A stretch of 64,000 bases of DNA from an unicellular cyanobacterium SU2 (GCA_002110465.1 NEED01000081.1:145828-209827); one strand, 5' to 3'. Shown: positions 35,468 to 45,061, counted from the first letter of the stretch. Made by a program: numbers and translations. Notes: generated by a model from the letters alone, not told the origin.

Positions 35468-36733
35468 ATGTCAGCTCAATCACTCTATACCAAAACTGAT
35501 AAGCTATATCCCTTATTGTCATCTGACTTGAATCATCCAACAACCGATCTTCTTGATAAAGTCTCTCAGTTAGAAAATAAACAGGATAATTCGTTGGATT
35601 TAGAATTAGAAGAGTTAGAAATTCCCGATGTTGAAAGAAACCATTATCGAGCCGTTACGGATTTAGTGCGATTATATCTCCAAGATATTGGTCGTGTTCC
35701 TCTGTTGAAAAAAGATGAAGAAGTTTCCAACGCGCAACAAGTCCAAAACTACGTTGAGTTACTCGAAATACGTGATAAGGCTGCCCAAGAAGGGGATCGT
35801 GTGATTCAGGGATTGATTGAGGTGGTTGAGATAGGCGATCGCCTATCTTCTAATTTAGGACATCGTCCATCTTGGAACCGTTGGGCCGCACAAACTCAAT
35901 TATCTGTCGTGGCATTAAAAGACATTCTCTGTCAGGGAAAAAAACGTTGGGGAGAACTGGCAAGCTTAGAGCCAGAAATAATAGAAGAAATTGAGAAAAG
36001 GGGTATTGAAGCCAAAGAACAGATGATTAAGGCTAATTTGCGCCTAGTGGTTTCAGTGGCCAAAAAATACCAACGTCGAGGGCTAGAATTACTCGACCTA
36101 ATTCAAGAAGGAACCCTAGGATTAGAAAGAGCCGTCGAAAAGTTTGACCCAACCAAGGGCTATCGCTTCAGCACCTATGCCTATTGGTGGATTCGTCAAG
36201 GCATTACTAGGGCAATTTCTACCCAAAGCCGCATTATTCGTCTTCCGGTTCATGTCACGGAAAAGCTTAATAAAATTAAACGAGTACAACGGCAACTTTC
36301 CCAAGCCAAAGGACGTAAAGCGACGGTTGAGGAAATTTCCCAAGAATTAGATATGAGTGCGGAGCAAATTCGGGAAGTATTGACGCAAATTCCCCGTTCT
36401 GTCTCTTTAGAAGTTAAAGTTGGCAAAGAAAAGGATACCGAGTTAGTCGATTTACTAGAAACCGAATGTCAGTCCCCTGAAGAAAGTTTGGTCAGTGAAT
36501 CCTTACGGAAAGATTTACAAACCCTTCTCGAAGATTTAACTGATCGAGAGCAGGCAGTCATTAAACTACGCTATGGTTTTGAAGATGGAATTTCCTATTC
36601 TCTGGCTGAGATCGGAAGAACATTAGACTTATCGCGGGAGCGAGTTCGTCAAATTGAAGCTAAAGCGTTACAGAAGTTGCGTCAACCTCGACGACGGGAT
36701 CAAATCCGTGATTATTTTGAGGCGTTAAGTTAA
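35468..36733 (+). CDS. group 2 RNA polymerase sigma-70 factor (SigC-like)
   Basis: This 421-aa sigma factor lacks the long N-terminal region 1.1. Region 1.2 is DLVRLYLQDIGRVPLL (about 60-75), a 70-residue insert follows, then regions 2.1-2.4 (MIKANLRLVVSVAKKYQ to YWWIRQGITRAI), region 3, and region 4.2 (SLAEIGRTLDLSRERVRQIE). Cyanobacteria carry several such alternative factors. The insert with GHRPSWNRWAAQ suggests the SigC type, but that subgroup call is tentative. A MITE-like element and a long stem lie in its upstream region and may affect expression. Confidence 0.93.
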   Translation: MSAQSLYTKTDKLYPLLSSDLNHPTTDLLDKVSQLENKQDNSLDLELEELEIPDVERNHYRAVTDLVRLYLQDIGRVPLLKKDEEVSNAQQVQNYVELLEIRDKAAQEGDRVIQGLIEVVEIGDRLSSNLGHRPSWNRWAAQTQLSVVALKDILCQGKKRWGELASLEPEIIEEIEKRGIEAKEQMIKANLRLVVSVAKKYQRRGLELLDLIQEGTLGLERAVEKFDPTKGYRFSTYAYWWIRQGITRAISTQSRIIRLPVHVTEKLNKIKRVQRQLSQAKGRKATVEEISQELDMSAEQIREVLTQIPRSVSLEVKVGKEKDTELVDLLETECQSPEESLVSESLRKDLQTLLEDLTDREQAVIKLRYGFEDGISYSLAEIGRTLDLSRERVRQIEAKALQKLRQPRRRDQIRDYFEALS

Positions 36734-36744
36734 GAAACTATCCT

Positions 36745-37161
36745 CTAATTGCCACTAATATGAACAACAATTTCCCGTTGATGACTACGTTGACGGTGTT
36801 CCCAAAGATAAATTCCTTGCCACGTTCCTAACACTAATCGACCTTGACTAATCGGAATTTGTTCAGAGGTTTTCGTTAACGCTGAACGAATATGAGCCGG
36901 CATATCATCGGGACCTTCGGTACTATGAACATAACGTCCTGATTCAGGGACTAATTGGGCAAAGAAGTTTGATAAATCGACTAAAACATCAGGATCAGCA
37001 TTTTCTTGAATCACTAACGAGGCTGAGGTATGGCGCACAAAAATGGTGCATAGTCCTGTTTTAATTCTAGACTCAGCAACCATCCCTTGTACCTCACGAG
37101 TAATTCGATGAAAATCCTTTCCTCTTGTGGAAATCGAGAAAGTTGTTTGATAATGATTCAT
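36745..37161 (-). CDS. YjbQ-family (UPF0047) protein
   Basis: This 138-aa protein has the family core CTIFVRHTSASLVIQENADP and a C-terminal GTWQGIYLWEHRQRSHQREI. The conserved His, Asn and Asp residues are present. Family members have weak thiamine-phosphate synthase activity in vitro, but the real role is unsettled. Its stop lies 11 bases beyond the stop of the convergent sigma gene. Confidence 0.9.
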   Translation of the reverse strand: MNHYQTTFSISTRGKDFHRITREVQGMVAESRIKTGLCTIFVRHTSASLVIQENADPDVLVDLSNFFAQLVPESGRYVHSTEGPDDMPAHIRSALTKTSEQIPISQGRLVLGTWQGIYLWEHRQRSHQREIVVHISGN

Positions 37162-37198
37162 GGAATACTAAGTAGTTGAACAAAAGTCAAGATAAGGC

Positions 37199-37218
37199 AA
37201 CAGGGAACAGGGAACAGT
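37199..37218. repeat. heptamer tandem repeat (CAGGGAA)
   Basis: AACAGGGAACAGGGAACAGT holds two full and partial units of CAGGGAA, upstream of the YjbQ gene and downstream of prs. A reverse-complement version is at 39557-39582. Confidence 0.55.
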
Positions 37219-37260
37219 TATCAGTTACCTATTCCCCATTATCACGTAAATAACAAAAAA

Positions 37261-38274
37261 CTAGCGGAACATACTACTAACGGAAGTATCTTCATGGATA
37301 CGCCAGATAGCCTCACCAATTAAGTTAGCAACCGAGAGAACTGTTAATTGTTTAAAACGATGTTCTTCGGGAACAGGAATAGTATTAGTTACAATGACTT
37401 CCTCTAACATTCCACTCGATAATCGAGAGATAGCAGGTTCGGAGAAAACAGCATGAGTAGCACAAGCATAAACCTGTCTTGCGCCTTCTTTGCGTAACAG
37501 TCTAGCCCCTTCTAAAATTGTTCCTGCCGTATCGATCATATCATCGACCAAAACAGCCGTTTTTCCTTGGACATCCCCAATTAAATTCAACACTTCAGCC
37601 ACATTATGAGCCTGACGGCGTTTATCAATAATTGCTAAGGGGGCTCCATTAAGTTTTTTAGCAAAGGCCCGAGCCCTGGCGACTCCTCCGACATCAGGGG
37701 AGACAACCACTAAATCAGAAAGCTGTTTACCCGCCAAATAATCAACGATAACCGGAGATCCGTAAACGTGATCAAACGGAATGTCAAAATAACCTTGTAT
37801 TTGGGCTGAATGTAAATCCATGGCCAATACCCGTTGGGCCCCAGCCTCTGTGATTAAATTAGCTACCAGTTTAGCGGTAATCGATTCCCGTCCGGCGGTT
37901 TTACGATCTGCCCGTCCATAGGCATAATAGGGAATAACGGCGGTAATTTGCCGCGCTGATGCCCGACGACAAGCATCAATCATAATCAGTAATTCCATGA
38001 AGTGATCATTCACCGGATGAGAACAAGGCTGAATCAGATAAACATCACATCCTCGAATAGATTCTTGAATTTGAACATAGAGTTCCCCATCGGCGAATTT
38101 TTTACGGATCATCGGGCCAATATCCATCCCCAAATAACGGGCAACCTCTTGGGCAAGGGGAATGTTAGCAGACCCTGAAAAAAGGCTTAGGCGATTGTTT
38201 TCCGACAGTGGTGGCACTGTGGGATTTAACGTTAATATAGGAGTGTGACTCACAGCAGACTCTTGTCCCTTCAA
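37261..38274 (-). CDS. prs: ribose-phosphate pyrophosphokinase
   Basis: It makes PRPP from ribose 5-phosphate and ATP. This 337-aa cytosolic class I enzyme has VVVSPDVGGVARARAFAKKL, the PRPP loop AVLVDDMIDTAGTI and the flexible-loop motif YYAYGRADRKTAGRE. A 28-residue extension precedes the usual start (LSLFSGSANIPLAQEVARYL); a shorter start is not evident. It is divergent from bioD. Confidence 0.96.
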   Translation of the reverse strand: MKGQESAVSHTPILTLNPTVPPLSENNRLSLFSGSANIPLAQEVARYLGMDIGPMIRKKFADGELYVQIQESIRGCDVYLIQPCSHPVNDHFMELLIMIDACRRASARQITAVIPYYAYGRADRKTAGRESITAKLVANLITEAGAQRVLAMDLHSAQIQGYFDIPFDHVYGSPVIVDYLAGKQLSDLVVVSPDVGGVARARAFAKKLNGAPLAIIDKRRQAHNVAEVLNLIGDVQGKTAVLVDDMIDTAGTILEGARLLRKEGARQVYACATHAVFSEPAISRLSSGMLEEVIVTNTIPVPEEHRFKQLTVLSVANLIGEAIWRIHEDTSVSSMFR

Positions 38275-38529
38275 CTTATGGCAACTCTATCATCTCAGGT
38301 TTTTTGGTTGCCTGAGTAGATTTTCTTCTTTCTTATGATCATATCGAATGCTTTCTTTGATAGATATACATACACAGATATTTTTTAGACTTGGGAATTT
38401 TAGGGAATCTTTCTAAGAAGTTGGCAAACTAATGAGACAATGAAGGAAGCTTATTTTTATTGTTCCCTACACTTAAACAAAACTGAACGGTTATTAGAAA
38501 ATTTAAAAGGTATTTTTTTGATTAATGAA

Positions 38530-39207
38530 ATGACGACATTATTGATTACAGGAACAGATACAGAAGTAGGTAAAACTATTGTTACGGCTGCTTTAGGGGC
38601 TTATTGGCAAAAGTATCATTCTCATCAACCTTTAGGCTTAATGAAACTATTGCAAACAGGGGAAGGGGATCATCAATATTATCAACGGTTGTTTGCTGAT
38701 TCAGAAATAATACAAGTGGTTAATCCATTGTGTTTTGATACTCCTGTTGCCCCACCTATTGCAGCCCAACACGAAGGACGAGCAATTCCTTTAGAAGAAG
38801 TCTGGCAGGCGTTAGTGTCTCTACAGCAAAAGTCTGATTTTGTTTTAGTTGAAGGGTTAGGAGGGTTGGGATCTCCAGTCACTTGGGAGTTAACTGTCGC
38901 TGATTTGGCAGGAGAATGGCGATTACCAACGGTTTTGGTGGTTCCGGTGAAGTTAGGAGCGATCGCCCAGGCAGTGGCCAATGTCGCCTTAGCTCGTCAA
39001 TACAATGTTAAACTCAAGGGGATTATTTTGGCCTGTTCTCATCCTATTTCTAAACACGAATTAACCGATTGGGTTCCTATGGAGTTAATTCAAAAATTAA
39101 CGGGAGTTCAGGTACTAGGAACTGTTCCTTATTTATCAGGTATAGATAATTTAGAAGAGTTAGCTCAGGTTGCTTCTAATTTAGATTTAGAAGAATTATT
39201 TCCCTAA
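38530..39207 (+). CDS. bioD: ATP-dependent dethiobiotin synthetase
   Basis: It closes the ureido ring of dethiobiotin from diaminopelargonate, CO2 and ATP. The start at 38530 gives MTTLLITGTDTEVGKTIVTA, matching the family N-terminus exactly; the longer frame from 38440 adds 30 unrelated residues. The P-loop is GTDTEVGKT, then LMKLLQTG and VLVEGLGGLGSPV, which provide substrate-binding residues. It is 225 aa. No other bio gene is nearby. Confidence 0.92.
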   Translation: MTTLLITGTDTEVGKTIVTAALGAYWQKYHSHQPLGLMKLLQTGEGDHQYYQRLFADSEIIQVVNPLCFDTPVAPPIAAQHEGRAIPLEEVWQALVSLQQKSDFVLVEGLGGLGSPVTWELTVADLAGEWRLPTVLVVPVKLGAIAQAVANVALARQYNVKLKGIILACSHPISKHELTDWVPMELIQKLTGVQVLGTVPYLSGIDNLEELAQVASNLDLEELFP

Positions 39208-39480
39208 GAAAAAGGGAACAAATAAAAGGGGTTCTAGACAATAGACTTAATTCTCGAAAAACTAAATTTTAGGTAGTTGAGGCAACTTTTGTTAATATGG
39301 GTGAACTGTTGAGAGTTTAAGTATATTTTGAAGTTAAATCTCCTTTTTTATCTTCCTTAAGTGATGGTTAAGTCAGGGTAAACGCATCTAAATCAAGTTG
39401 ACATATGATGATTTTTATGTCTAAAGTTTTTACCTAAAAAGATGTTATATTTATCTAGATTTTTTCCCAACCCATACAAC

Positions 39481-39507
39481 CTGCTTTAAGAAAAGCAGAG
39501 TTTTTTT
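39481..39507 (+). terminator. intrinsic terminator
   Basis: CTGCTTT-AAGA-AAAGCAG (39481-39498) is a perfect 7-bp stem with a 4-base loop, followed after two bases by seven T. It is far from bioD, so it may end a long 3' tail or a separate small RNA. Confidence 0.8.
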
Positions 39508-39526
39508 ATTCCTATTTTAAGTCAAT

Positions 39527-39628
39527 TATAGCAGTCGCCAAAACGGTTAGGACATTTTCCTGTTCCCTGTTCCCTGTTCCCTTGAAACAATAGTTTAGGA
39601 TGTCCTAAGCAACCTGGCGGTTGCTATA
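39527..39628. mobile_element. MITE-like element with TATAGCA ends
   Basis: TATAGCAGTCGCCAAAACGG and TTAGGACAT (39527-39555) are inverted at 39600-39628 (ATGTCCTAAGCAACCTGGCG and GTTGCTATA), a 29-bp imperfect pair. The loop contains a TTCCCTG heptamer array. It lies 30 bases from the transposase relic. Confidence 0.65.
39557..39582. repeat. heptamer tandem repeat (TTCCCTG)
   Basis: There are three to four units of TTCCCTG within the loop of the TATAGCA-ended element. Confidence 0.6.
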
Positions 39629-39658
39629 AAACACAGTTTTTAGCTAGTTGATATACAG

Positions 39659-39997
39659 TTAACTAGCGGAAGATGCTAAAATTTGAGTGAGATAATCATT
39701 ATCCATTGAAGCTTTATAACGTTTCATTTTTAGACTTCCTTTAAAACTTTTTTCCTGTTTCAGTAAGTTGAGAGCTAAACGACGTAATAAGGCAAAGTTC
39801 TCAGGAGCATTATCTTTACGAATTCGACTTTTATCTTCGGAAAATGTCACATCTAATGTCCAATGTAAACTATCTCTTGGTGCGCATTCCCTTGCGTCTT
39901 TCGCCATAGTAGTTAATAAGGATAAACTAATAATGAAAAGCTTAGGTAAAAAACTTACTTTTTGAAATGTTTCTTTAGCCAGGGATTTGAATGACAT
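39659..39997 (-). pseudogene. ISAs1-family transposase, C-terminal relic
   Basis: From about residue 41 the 112-aa frame reads RDSLHWTLDVTFSEDKSRIR, then KDNAPENFALLRRLALNLLK and KRYKASMDNDYLTQIL, the conserved C-terminus of ISAs1/H-repeat transposases. The first 40 residues (MSFKSLAKETFQKVSF...) do not belong to that family, and the catalytic core is missing. It is therefore a truncated relic fused to unrelated upstream sequence. No intact copy is in this window. Confidence 0.85.
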
Positions 39998-40336
39998 GAT
40001 TATTTTCCTTATTCCTTATTATCAGGACTTTTTGGCTAAAATTAGCAATCTGTCAAGGAGAGTCGCTAATGATAGTTAAAATTGTAAGAAATCGTTTTAA
40101 CATAAAAAAAAGAAATAATCAAACTTTATTTTTTACTTTGCATTGCCAGATTTTATGACTAGATTATGAAATCCCTTAAAGGAAAGTTAGTATTTTGCTA
40201 ATTAACTTAAAACATCAGGTCTTACAAGAATTTTTTGATCAAGGAATTTAAACAGCTATTTTTTTGCTATAATGATAGCGTAATTTTTCTTAAACTATCA
40301 AAAAAATTCCCAAAAATTTTATCAAAAAAAATAACT
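39998..40336. other. gene-free stretch before argS
   Basis: It is AT-rich with poly-A and poly-T tracts. It should hold the argS promoter. In-frame codons extend back from argS to 40235 but read like non-coding DNA ([16 protein letters not shown]). No repeats of note. Confidence 0.45.
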
Positions 40337-42094
40337 ATGACTTCTATTAACGAACAATTAACTGAGCATTTTAGTCAAGCATTAGTTGACGCTTTTGGAT
40401 CTGATTTTGCTGAGGTTTCACCGTTAGTTGTTCCGGCAAGTAATCCTAAGTTTGGCGACTATCAATGTAATATTGCCTTATCTTTGGCTAAAAAGTTAGG
40501 GGAGAAGCCGAGGAATATTGCTCAAAAAATTGTTGACAATTTATCCCTAGAAGAACTAGGAGAAATCCCAACTATTGCAGGTCCAGGATTTATTAATATT
40601 AAACTGAAAACCAATTATGTAGAAACTCAACTAAAATTAAGTCAAACTAATCCCCGCTTAGCCATAGAAAAAGCTGATCCATCTCAGAAAGTAATTGTTG
40701 ATTTTTCTAGTCCTAATATTGCTAAAGAAATGCACGTTGGACATTTACGATCTACTATTATTGGGGATTGTATTGCCCGAATCTTAGAGTTTCGAGGTCA
40801 TGAGGTGTTACGTCTCAATCATGTGGGAGATTGGGGGACACAATTTGGGATGTTAATTGCTTATCTAAAAGAAGTTTATCCTGATGCTTTGACCACAGCA
40901 GATGTTTTAGAAATAGGAGATTTAGTTGCCTTTTATAAACAAGCTAAACAACGCTTTGATGAAGACGAAACTTTTAAAGAAACTGCTAGAAATCAGGTTG
41001 TTAAACTACAAGCAGGTGACGAAGTAACTCGTCGTGCTTGGCAATTATTATGTGATCAATCTCGTCGAGAGTTTCAAATAATTTACGATATTTTAGATAT
41101 TAAATTAACCGAACGTGGAGAGTCTTTTTATAATCCTTTTTTAGAAAATATTGTTAAAGATTTAGACAAACAAGGATTACTTGAAGAAGATGCAGGAGCC
41201 CAATGTGTTTTTCTAGAGGGATTTACTAATAAAGCAGGTGATCCCTTACCCTTAATTGTTCAAAAATCTGATGGGGGTTATAACTATGCGACAACAGATT
41301 TAGCTGCTTTGAAATATCGTATTCAAGAAGATCAAGCAGAGCGAATTATTTATGTTACTGATGCCGGACAAACTAACCATTTTGCCCAAGTTTTTCAAGT
41401 TGCTAAAAAGGCAAAAATTATTTCTGATAATGTGGAAGTTATTCATGTTCCTTTTGGTTTAGTTAAAGGAGAAGATGGCAAAAAATTAAAAACTCGTTCA
41501 GGAACTACTATTAAATTACGAGACTTATTAGATGAAGCCGTAAATTATGCACGTCAAGATCTCGAAAAAAGACTAAAAGAAGAACAAAGAAAAGAATCTC
41601 AGGAGTTCATTGATAACGTCTCTCAAGTGGTAGGAATTAGTGCAGTTAAATATGCAGATTTAAGCCAAAACCGCAACAGTGATTATATCTTTAGTTACAA
41701 TAAGATGTTAGCTTTACAAGGAAACACAGCCCCTTATATGCTCTATGCTTATGCTAGGATACAAAGTATTAGTCGGGAGGGAAATATTGATTTTAAGCAG
41801 TTAGGTAAAAAAGCTCAAATTATCCTTAAAGAAGAAACAGAAATAGAATTAGGAAAATATTTATTACAATTTAGTGAAGCCATCGAAGAAGTTGAAAATA
41901 CCTTACTTCCTAACCGTCTGTGCGATTACTTATACGAATTAAGCAAAAAATTTAATCGATTTTATGAAAATTGTCCTGTACTTAAATCAGAAGAACCCTT
42001 GAAAACATCTCGTTTGCTGCTGTGTCACTTAACCGCAAGAACCCTTAATTTAGGATTATCTTTATTAGGAATTTCTGTTTTAGAAAGAATGTAG
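40337..42094 (+). CDS. argS: arginyl-tRNA synthetase
   Basis: It charges tRNA-Arg. The start at 40337 gives [20 protein letters not shown], the usual N-terminal additional domain, and a normal 585 aa; an upstream in-frame ATG at 40235 would add a Lys/Phe-rich non-homologous stretch. The HIGH motif is HVGH in [15 protein letters not shown]. The KMSKS region is [13 protein letters not shown]. The C-terminal DALR domain ends with [15 protein letters not shown]. It is class I and cytosolic. Confidence 0.96.
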   Translation: MTSINEQLTEHFSQALVDAFGSDFAEVSPLVVPASNPKFGDYQCNIALSLAKKLGEKPRNIAQKIVDNLSLEELGEIPTIAGPGFINIKLKTNYVETQLKLSQTNPRLAIEKADPSQKVIVDFSSPNIAKEMHVGHLRSTIIGDCIARILEFRGHEVLRLNHVGDWGTQFGMLIAYLKEVYPDALTTADVLEIGDLVAFYKQAKQRFDEDETFKETARNQVVKLQAGDEVTRRAWQLLCDQSRREFQIIYDILDIKLTERGESFYNPFLENIVKDLDKQGLLEEDAGAQCVFLEGFTNKAGDPLPLIVQKSDGGYNYATTDLAALKYRIQEDQAERIIYVTDAGQTNHFAQVFQVAKKAKIISDNVEVIHVPFGLVKGEDGKKLKTRSGTTIKLRDLLDEAVNYARQDLEKRLKEEQRKESQEFIDNVSQVVGISAVKYADLSQNRNSDYIFSYNKMLALQGNTAPYMLYAYARIQSISREGNIDFKQLGKKAQIILKEETEIELGKYLLQFSEAIEEVENTLLPNRLCDYLYELSKKFNRFYENCPVLKSEEPLKTSRLLLCHLTARTLNLGLSLLGISVLERM

Positions 42095-42190
42095 GTATTG
42101 AAAAATTTTTTCTTAACTTAAATAACTGCCAAAGAAAAGCAGGTGGGTAAGTAGGTAGGAATAATTAGAATCAAAATAAAAAAATCCCTG

Positions 42191-42254
42191 ATTTTAGGCT
42201 TGAATATCGATGGTACGACACTTTCTATGTCTACAGATTTTACGACAAACCTTC
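42191..42254 (+). repeat. family-2 degenerate repeat, copy 3
   Basis: ATTTTAGGCTTGAATATCGA, then TGGTACGACACTTTCTATG, then TTTTACGACAAACCTT, aligning with copy 1 at 11560-11632 through its full length. It lies about 100 bases after the argS stop. Confidence 0.55.
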
Positions 42255-42349
42255 GTTGATTTATACCTACCGACTTAATACTCACCAAAACTTCAAATGA
42301 TAAATCCTATAACTGACTGTTACTTGGTTAAAAATTTATCAGACGTACT

Positions 42350-42706
42350 TTAGTTGTCACAGAGAAATTTTTCAGCAGCCTTAACCATGTCTGGATTTTC
42401 TGTTTCTTCTTTTTTGCTGTCACCTCCTAAAGCAGAGCGAGCGATATTTTCAGCTACAGCTCCTAAATCGTTATTTTCTCTATCAGCTTCGGCGATTTTA
42501 TCGCACAGTTTATAGCCATCATCAAGGATTTCTTGGGCGGTAAATGTTTGATCTTTATCCTCTTCATAAATTATTTTGATGGCTTCTTGAAGAAAGCGAG
42601 TTTCATTCTGTTTACTAGCTTCTGCTAAAGTTACTGAGGTTGTTCCAAAAATCCCTGATCCCATAAGAGACAGTGCCGCTAATGTATGTACAACAGTATT
42701 TTTCAT
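42350..42706 (-). CDS. small exported protein, possibly DUF732-like
   Basis: This 118-aa protein has a signal peptide (MKNTVVHTLAALSLMGSGIFG, cleavage likely near TLAEA). The mature part has FLQEAIKIIYEEDK, then DDGYKLCDKIAEADRENND and a terminal EKFLCDN, so two Cys can form a disulfide. The F-L ... G-x-x-x-C spacing recalls DUF732 domains of exported actinobacterial and cyanobacterial proteins; this is a tentative match. It is probably periplasmic. Function unknown. Confidence 0.7.
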   Translation of the reverse strand: MKNTVVHTLAALSLMGSGIFGTTSVTLAEASKQNETRFLQEAIKIIYEEDKDQTFTAQEILDDGYKLCDKIAEADRENNDLGAVAENIARSALGGDSKKEETENPDMVKAAEKFLCDN

Positions 42707-42973
42707 GGTAATATTGTTTCGTGCTTAAATAAAACAGTATTAAGGTTCGCTAGGATTATAGTCGTTATAATCAAATCTTTCAACCCCAATTAATTAATTT
42801 AACTGAAGCTTAACACGCTTCCTTTAAAATTTTCCTTAGAATACTGGATTTCATTGAACCAATCTTCATAAGTAGACTGCTCGACAGTTTCGTCAGCACT
42901 ATACCTAAATAACATTGAAAATTCAATTCCCACCACACACCCTAGTCTTGAACAATTTCTGCTAAAAATAAAC

Positions 42974-43474
42974 CTATTCAGATTCTTGAAAAGGCTCAAC
43001 TTTAATCGGAATTCCTTCGGGTTCTTCCTCCGTAAATAAGGGCGAATTATTAGGAACCGTTTGCTCATTCTTTGAATGACTTGATTCTCCAAAAGATGGA
43101 ACCTGAAGTGTTTCCCCTCGAGAAATTTCATCAACACTAGGAGATGAATTAATCATGTTAGGCTGGCTTATTTCAGGATTATTATAATTGGGAGAAGGTT
43201 CTTGTTCAGAAAATAAGGGCTTAGGGGTTTTAGTCAGGGTTTTAATATTATTTCTAGACTCAAAATCTGAGTTTGGTGAACTTATCTCAGTTGTTGGGCT
43301 AGTCTCTTGATCTGAAGAGGATTTAGGAGACAAAACCTTAACCTCAGACTTAGAACATTCTGTTGATTGTAAACCAAGATAGCATCGCATTTCTTCTCGT
43401 GCTAGTGACACACCAATTCCTGTCACTGATACTAATAATGCACAAGCTGTTAAAACATCTCTAACCATAACCAT
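42974..43474 (-). CDS. membrane-anchored low-complexity protein
   Basis: This 166-aa protein has an N-terminal hydrophobic segment (VLTACALLVSVTGIGVSLA), a short CYLGLQSTECS segment with two Cys, and then a Ser/Pro/Glu/Asn-rich, probably disordered tail. A second frame on the same strand (42799-43137) overlaps its end and is judged less likely. Function unknown. The gene faces a 145-base gap to mobA. Confidence 0.6.
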   Translation of the reverse strand: MVMVRDVLTACALLVSVTGIGVSLAREEMRCYLGLQSTECSKSEVKVLSPKSSSDQETSPTTEISSPNSDFESRNNIKTLTKTPKPLFSEQEPSPNYNNPEISQPNMINSSPSVDEISRGETLQVPSFGESSHSKNEQTVPNNSPLFTEEEPEGIPIKVEPFQESE

Positions 43475-43619
43475 ATTAAGAGCCTCCTCACCTATTAAAT
43501 TGAATCGATCTTTACCTATTCTAAAATAAAATTAATAAAATTGATGGCTTTGAGTTTGTCTTAAAATCTAATCCTAAAACCAGATTGTAAACTTAGGGTA
43601 AAGATCAAGCACTAGATTT

Positions 43620-44228
43620 CTAATCACTTATTTTTTTTCTTAAACATTCTAAATCATCTGGTGTATTACAATTGAATAATACAGACTCATCACTAATATA
43701 TAGTTTCTCCACAAGCTGTTGATTTAACCATCCTTGAAATGATTGACCTCCTGATTTGATAAACGTCCGTAAAGAGTCTAGACAAGTAGAGCGGTAAAAC
43801 CCACACAATGGCTCCCATCCTTTAGAATTTTTAGGTAATAAAGCAATGGCTTCTTGAGAAATATTTTCTAAAGAAATTAACCATTTTTCTATTTCATCTT
43901 CTATTAAACAAGGTAAATCACACGATAATAATAAAACCCACTCTGTATCAATATAAGGTAATGCTTGGGCAAAACCTATTAGGGGTCCTTTTCCTTGAAT
44001 TATTTCCTTAACTAAATAACATCCTGGGGGAATAATAGACTGATATCTCTCAATCCAAGGACTGATAATATAAACTTGAGAAGTACATTTTTTCCCAAGA
44101 TTAGCGATTTTTTTTAACAGAGGAATATCTTCTATTAAAATAAGTGCTTTATCCTGTCCCATCCGCGAACTTTTCCCCCCCGCAAGGATGATAGTTGTTA
44201 CGTTACTTTTAGAGAATAATGTTTCCAT
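43620..44228 (-). CDS. mobA: molybdenum cofactor guanylyltransferase
   Basis: It joins GMP to molybdopterin to make the dinucleotide cofactor. The 202-aa protein has the nucleotidyltransferase signature TIILAGGKSSRMGQDKAL (about 12-30), LLSCDLPCL with the metal-binding Asp, and a C-terminal FNCNTPDDLE. It fits the MobA family in length and order. In cyanobacteria the cofactor serves nitrate reductase and related enzymes; none is in this window. Confidence 0.9.
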   Translation of the reverse strand: METLFSKSNVTTIILAGGKSSRMGQDKALILIEDIPLLKKIANLGKKCTSQVYIISPWIERYQSIIPPGCYLVKEIIQGKGPLIGFAQALPYIDTEWVLLLSCDLPCLIEDEIEKWLISLENISQEAIALLPKNSKGWEPLCGFYRSTCLDSLRTFIKSGGQSFQGWLNQQLVEKLYISDESVLFNCNTPDDLECLRKKISD

Positions 44229-44298
44229 GTTTTACGAAATCAACGGAACTCAGCTTATTTTTGTTAAACTACTATTGAGTTGATGCCAGTTTTCAATC

Positions 44299-44643
44299 AT
44301 GAGTAATAGTGATCCATTCCAAGATAACAAGCTACAAAAATTACAATTAATGATTTATTTAATTCCGATTTTAGGGTTGATCCCTTCGGGTTGGACCTTA
44401 TTGCGTAGTTATAAAAGTAATGAAGAATTATACCTGAGTCGTTTATCAATTAGATTAACCTTAATTTGGGTGATCGCTTATAGTTTATTGTGGTTAGGTT
44501 CTTCCCAAACTTCAGAGTTTTTAAGTTTACGACTATTGTACCTTAATGGGTTAGCAACATCAGGTTATATTATAACTTGTTTAATATTAATGTTTCGGGT
44601 CTGGCAACAGAAAAAATCAAGAAAAATTCGGGAGATAGATTAA
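44299..44643 (+). CDS. hypothetical membrane protein, 114 aa
   Basis: There are three predicted membrane helices: LMIYLIPILGLIPSGWTLL, IRLTLIWVIAYSLLWLG and NGLATSGYIITCLILMFRVW, with a basic C-terminal tail (QQKKSRKIREID). It resembles small conserved cyanobacterial membrane proteins of unknown function. Its stop overlaps the stop of the convergent 127-aa gene by 4 bases. Confidence 0.72.
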   Translation: MSNSDPFQDNKLQKLQLMIYLIPILGLIPSGWTLLRSYKSNEELYLSRLSIRLTLIWVIAYSLLWLGSSQTSEFLSLRLLYLNGLATSGYIITCLILMFRVWQQKKSRKIREID

Positions 44644-45023
44644 CCTAAACAAAAGAAAGATGGAAGTGATTGCCAAAAAGTTTTCCTTGCAAAACTACCA
44701 CTTACAAAAGCAGATCCAGATCCATAAATTGGCAACCCTATTAAACTAAATAATAAGATAAAAACAACCGTCATTTCTAACACTTTGTGAGCATCATTAG
44801 ATACTTGATTAATGGCGTAACTGATTGCTTTAGCAAAAAGCCAAAATCCAAAACCATAAATCAAACAATTAACTAGAAGGAATAAGCTAAAAAATGGGCT
44901 TTTGAAAAATATAGTTAATCCCCAAATAAAAGTCACAAGATTTGGCATAACTATATTGAGGACAAAAGCAACCACCATTGTGGGAAATAAACAATTTAAC
45001 CCTATCCATAAAATCCACATCAT
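44640..45023 (-). CDS. hypothetical membrane protein, 127 aa
   Basis: This 127-aa hydrophobic protein has about four helices (WILWIGLNCLFPTMVVAFVL, FFSLFLLVNCLIYGFGFWLF, and a pair near 85-110). There is no family match I can name. It runs in the same direction as the lyase-like gene upstream, 38 bases away, so it may be cotranscribed with it. Convergent overlap with the 114-aa gene at the stop codons. Confidence 0.65.
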   Translation of the reverse strand: MMWILWIGLNCLFPTMVVAFVLNIVMPNLVTFIWGLTIFFKSPFFSLFLLVNCLIYGFGFWLFAKAISYAINQVSNDAHKVLEMTVVFILLFSLIGLPIYGSGSAFVSGSFARKTFWQSLPSFFCLG

Positions 45024-45061
45024 TTCGCTTTTACTCGTCAGTGAATGATCAACTTTTTCTA

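Larger units (their letters stand above)
39208..39658. other. gene-free stretch with terminator and MITE-like element
   Basis: A strong hairpin-plus-U-run terminator lies 273 bases after the bioD stop, leaving room for a small untranslated RNA ending at about 39507. The remainder is an inverted-repeat element (39527-39628). Confidence 0.5.

Noticed and set aside
38440..38529. An upstream extension of bioD by 30 codons
   Set aside because: The family begins with the P-loop region just after MTT; the extra residues have no counterpart.
40235..40336. An upstream extension of argS by 34 codons
   Set aside because: The added residues are Lys/Phe-rich and unlike the family; ATG 40337 gives the standard N-terminus.
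42799..43137. A 112-aa frame overlapping the end of the low-complexity membrane protein gene
   Set aside because: It is in another frame of the same strand and starts inside the better gene. The last 45 residues are not covered by another gene, so a small relic cannot be excluded, but there is no ribosome site or family signal.
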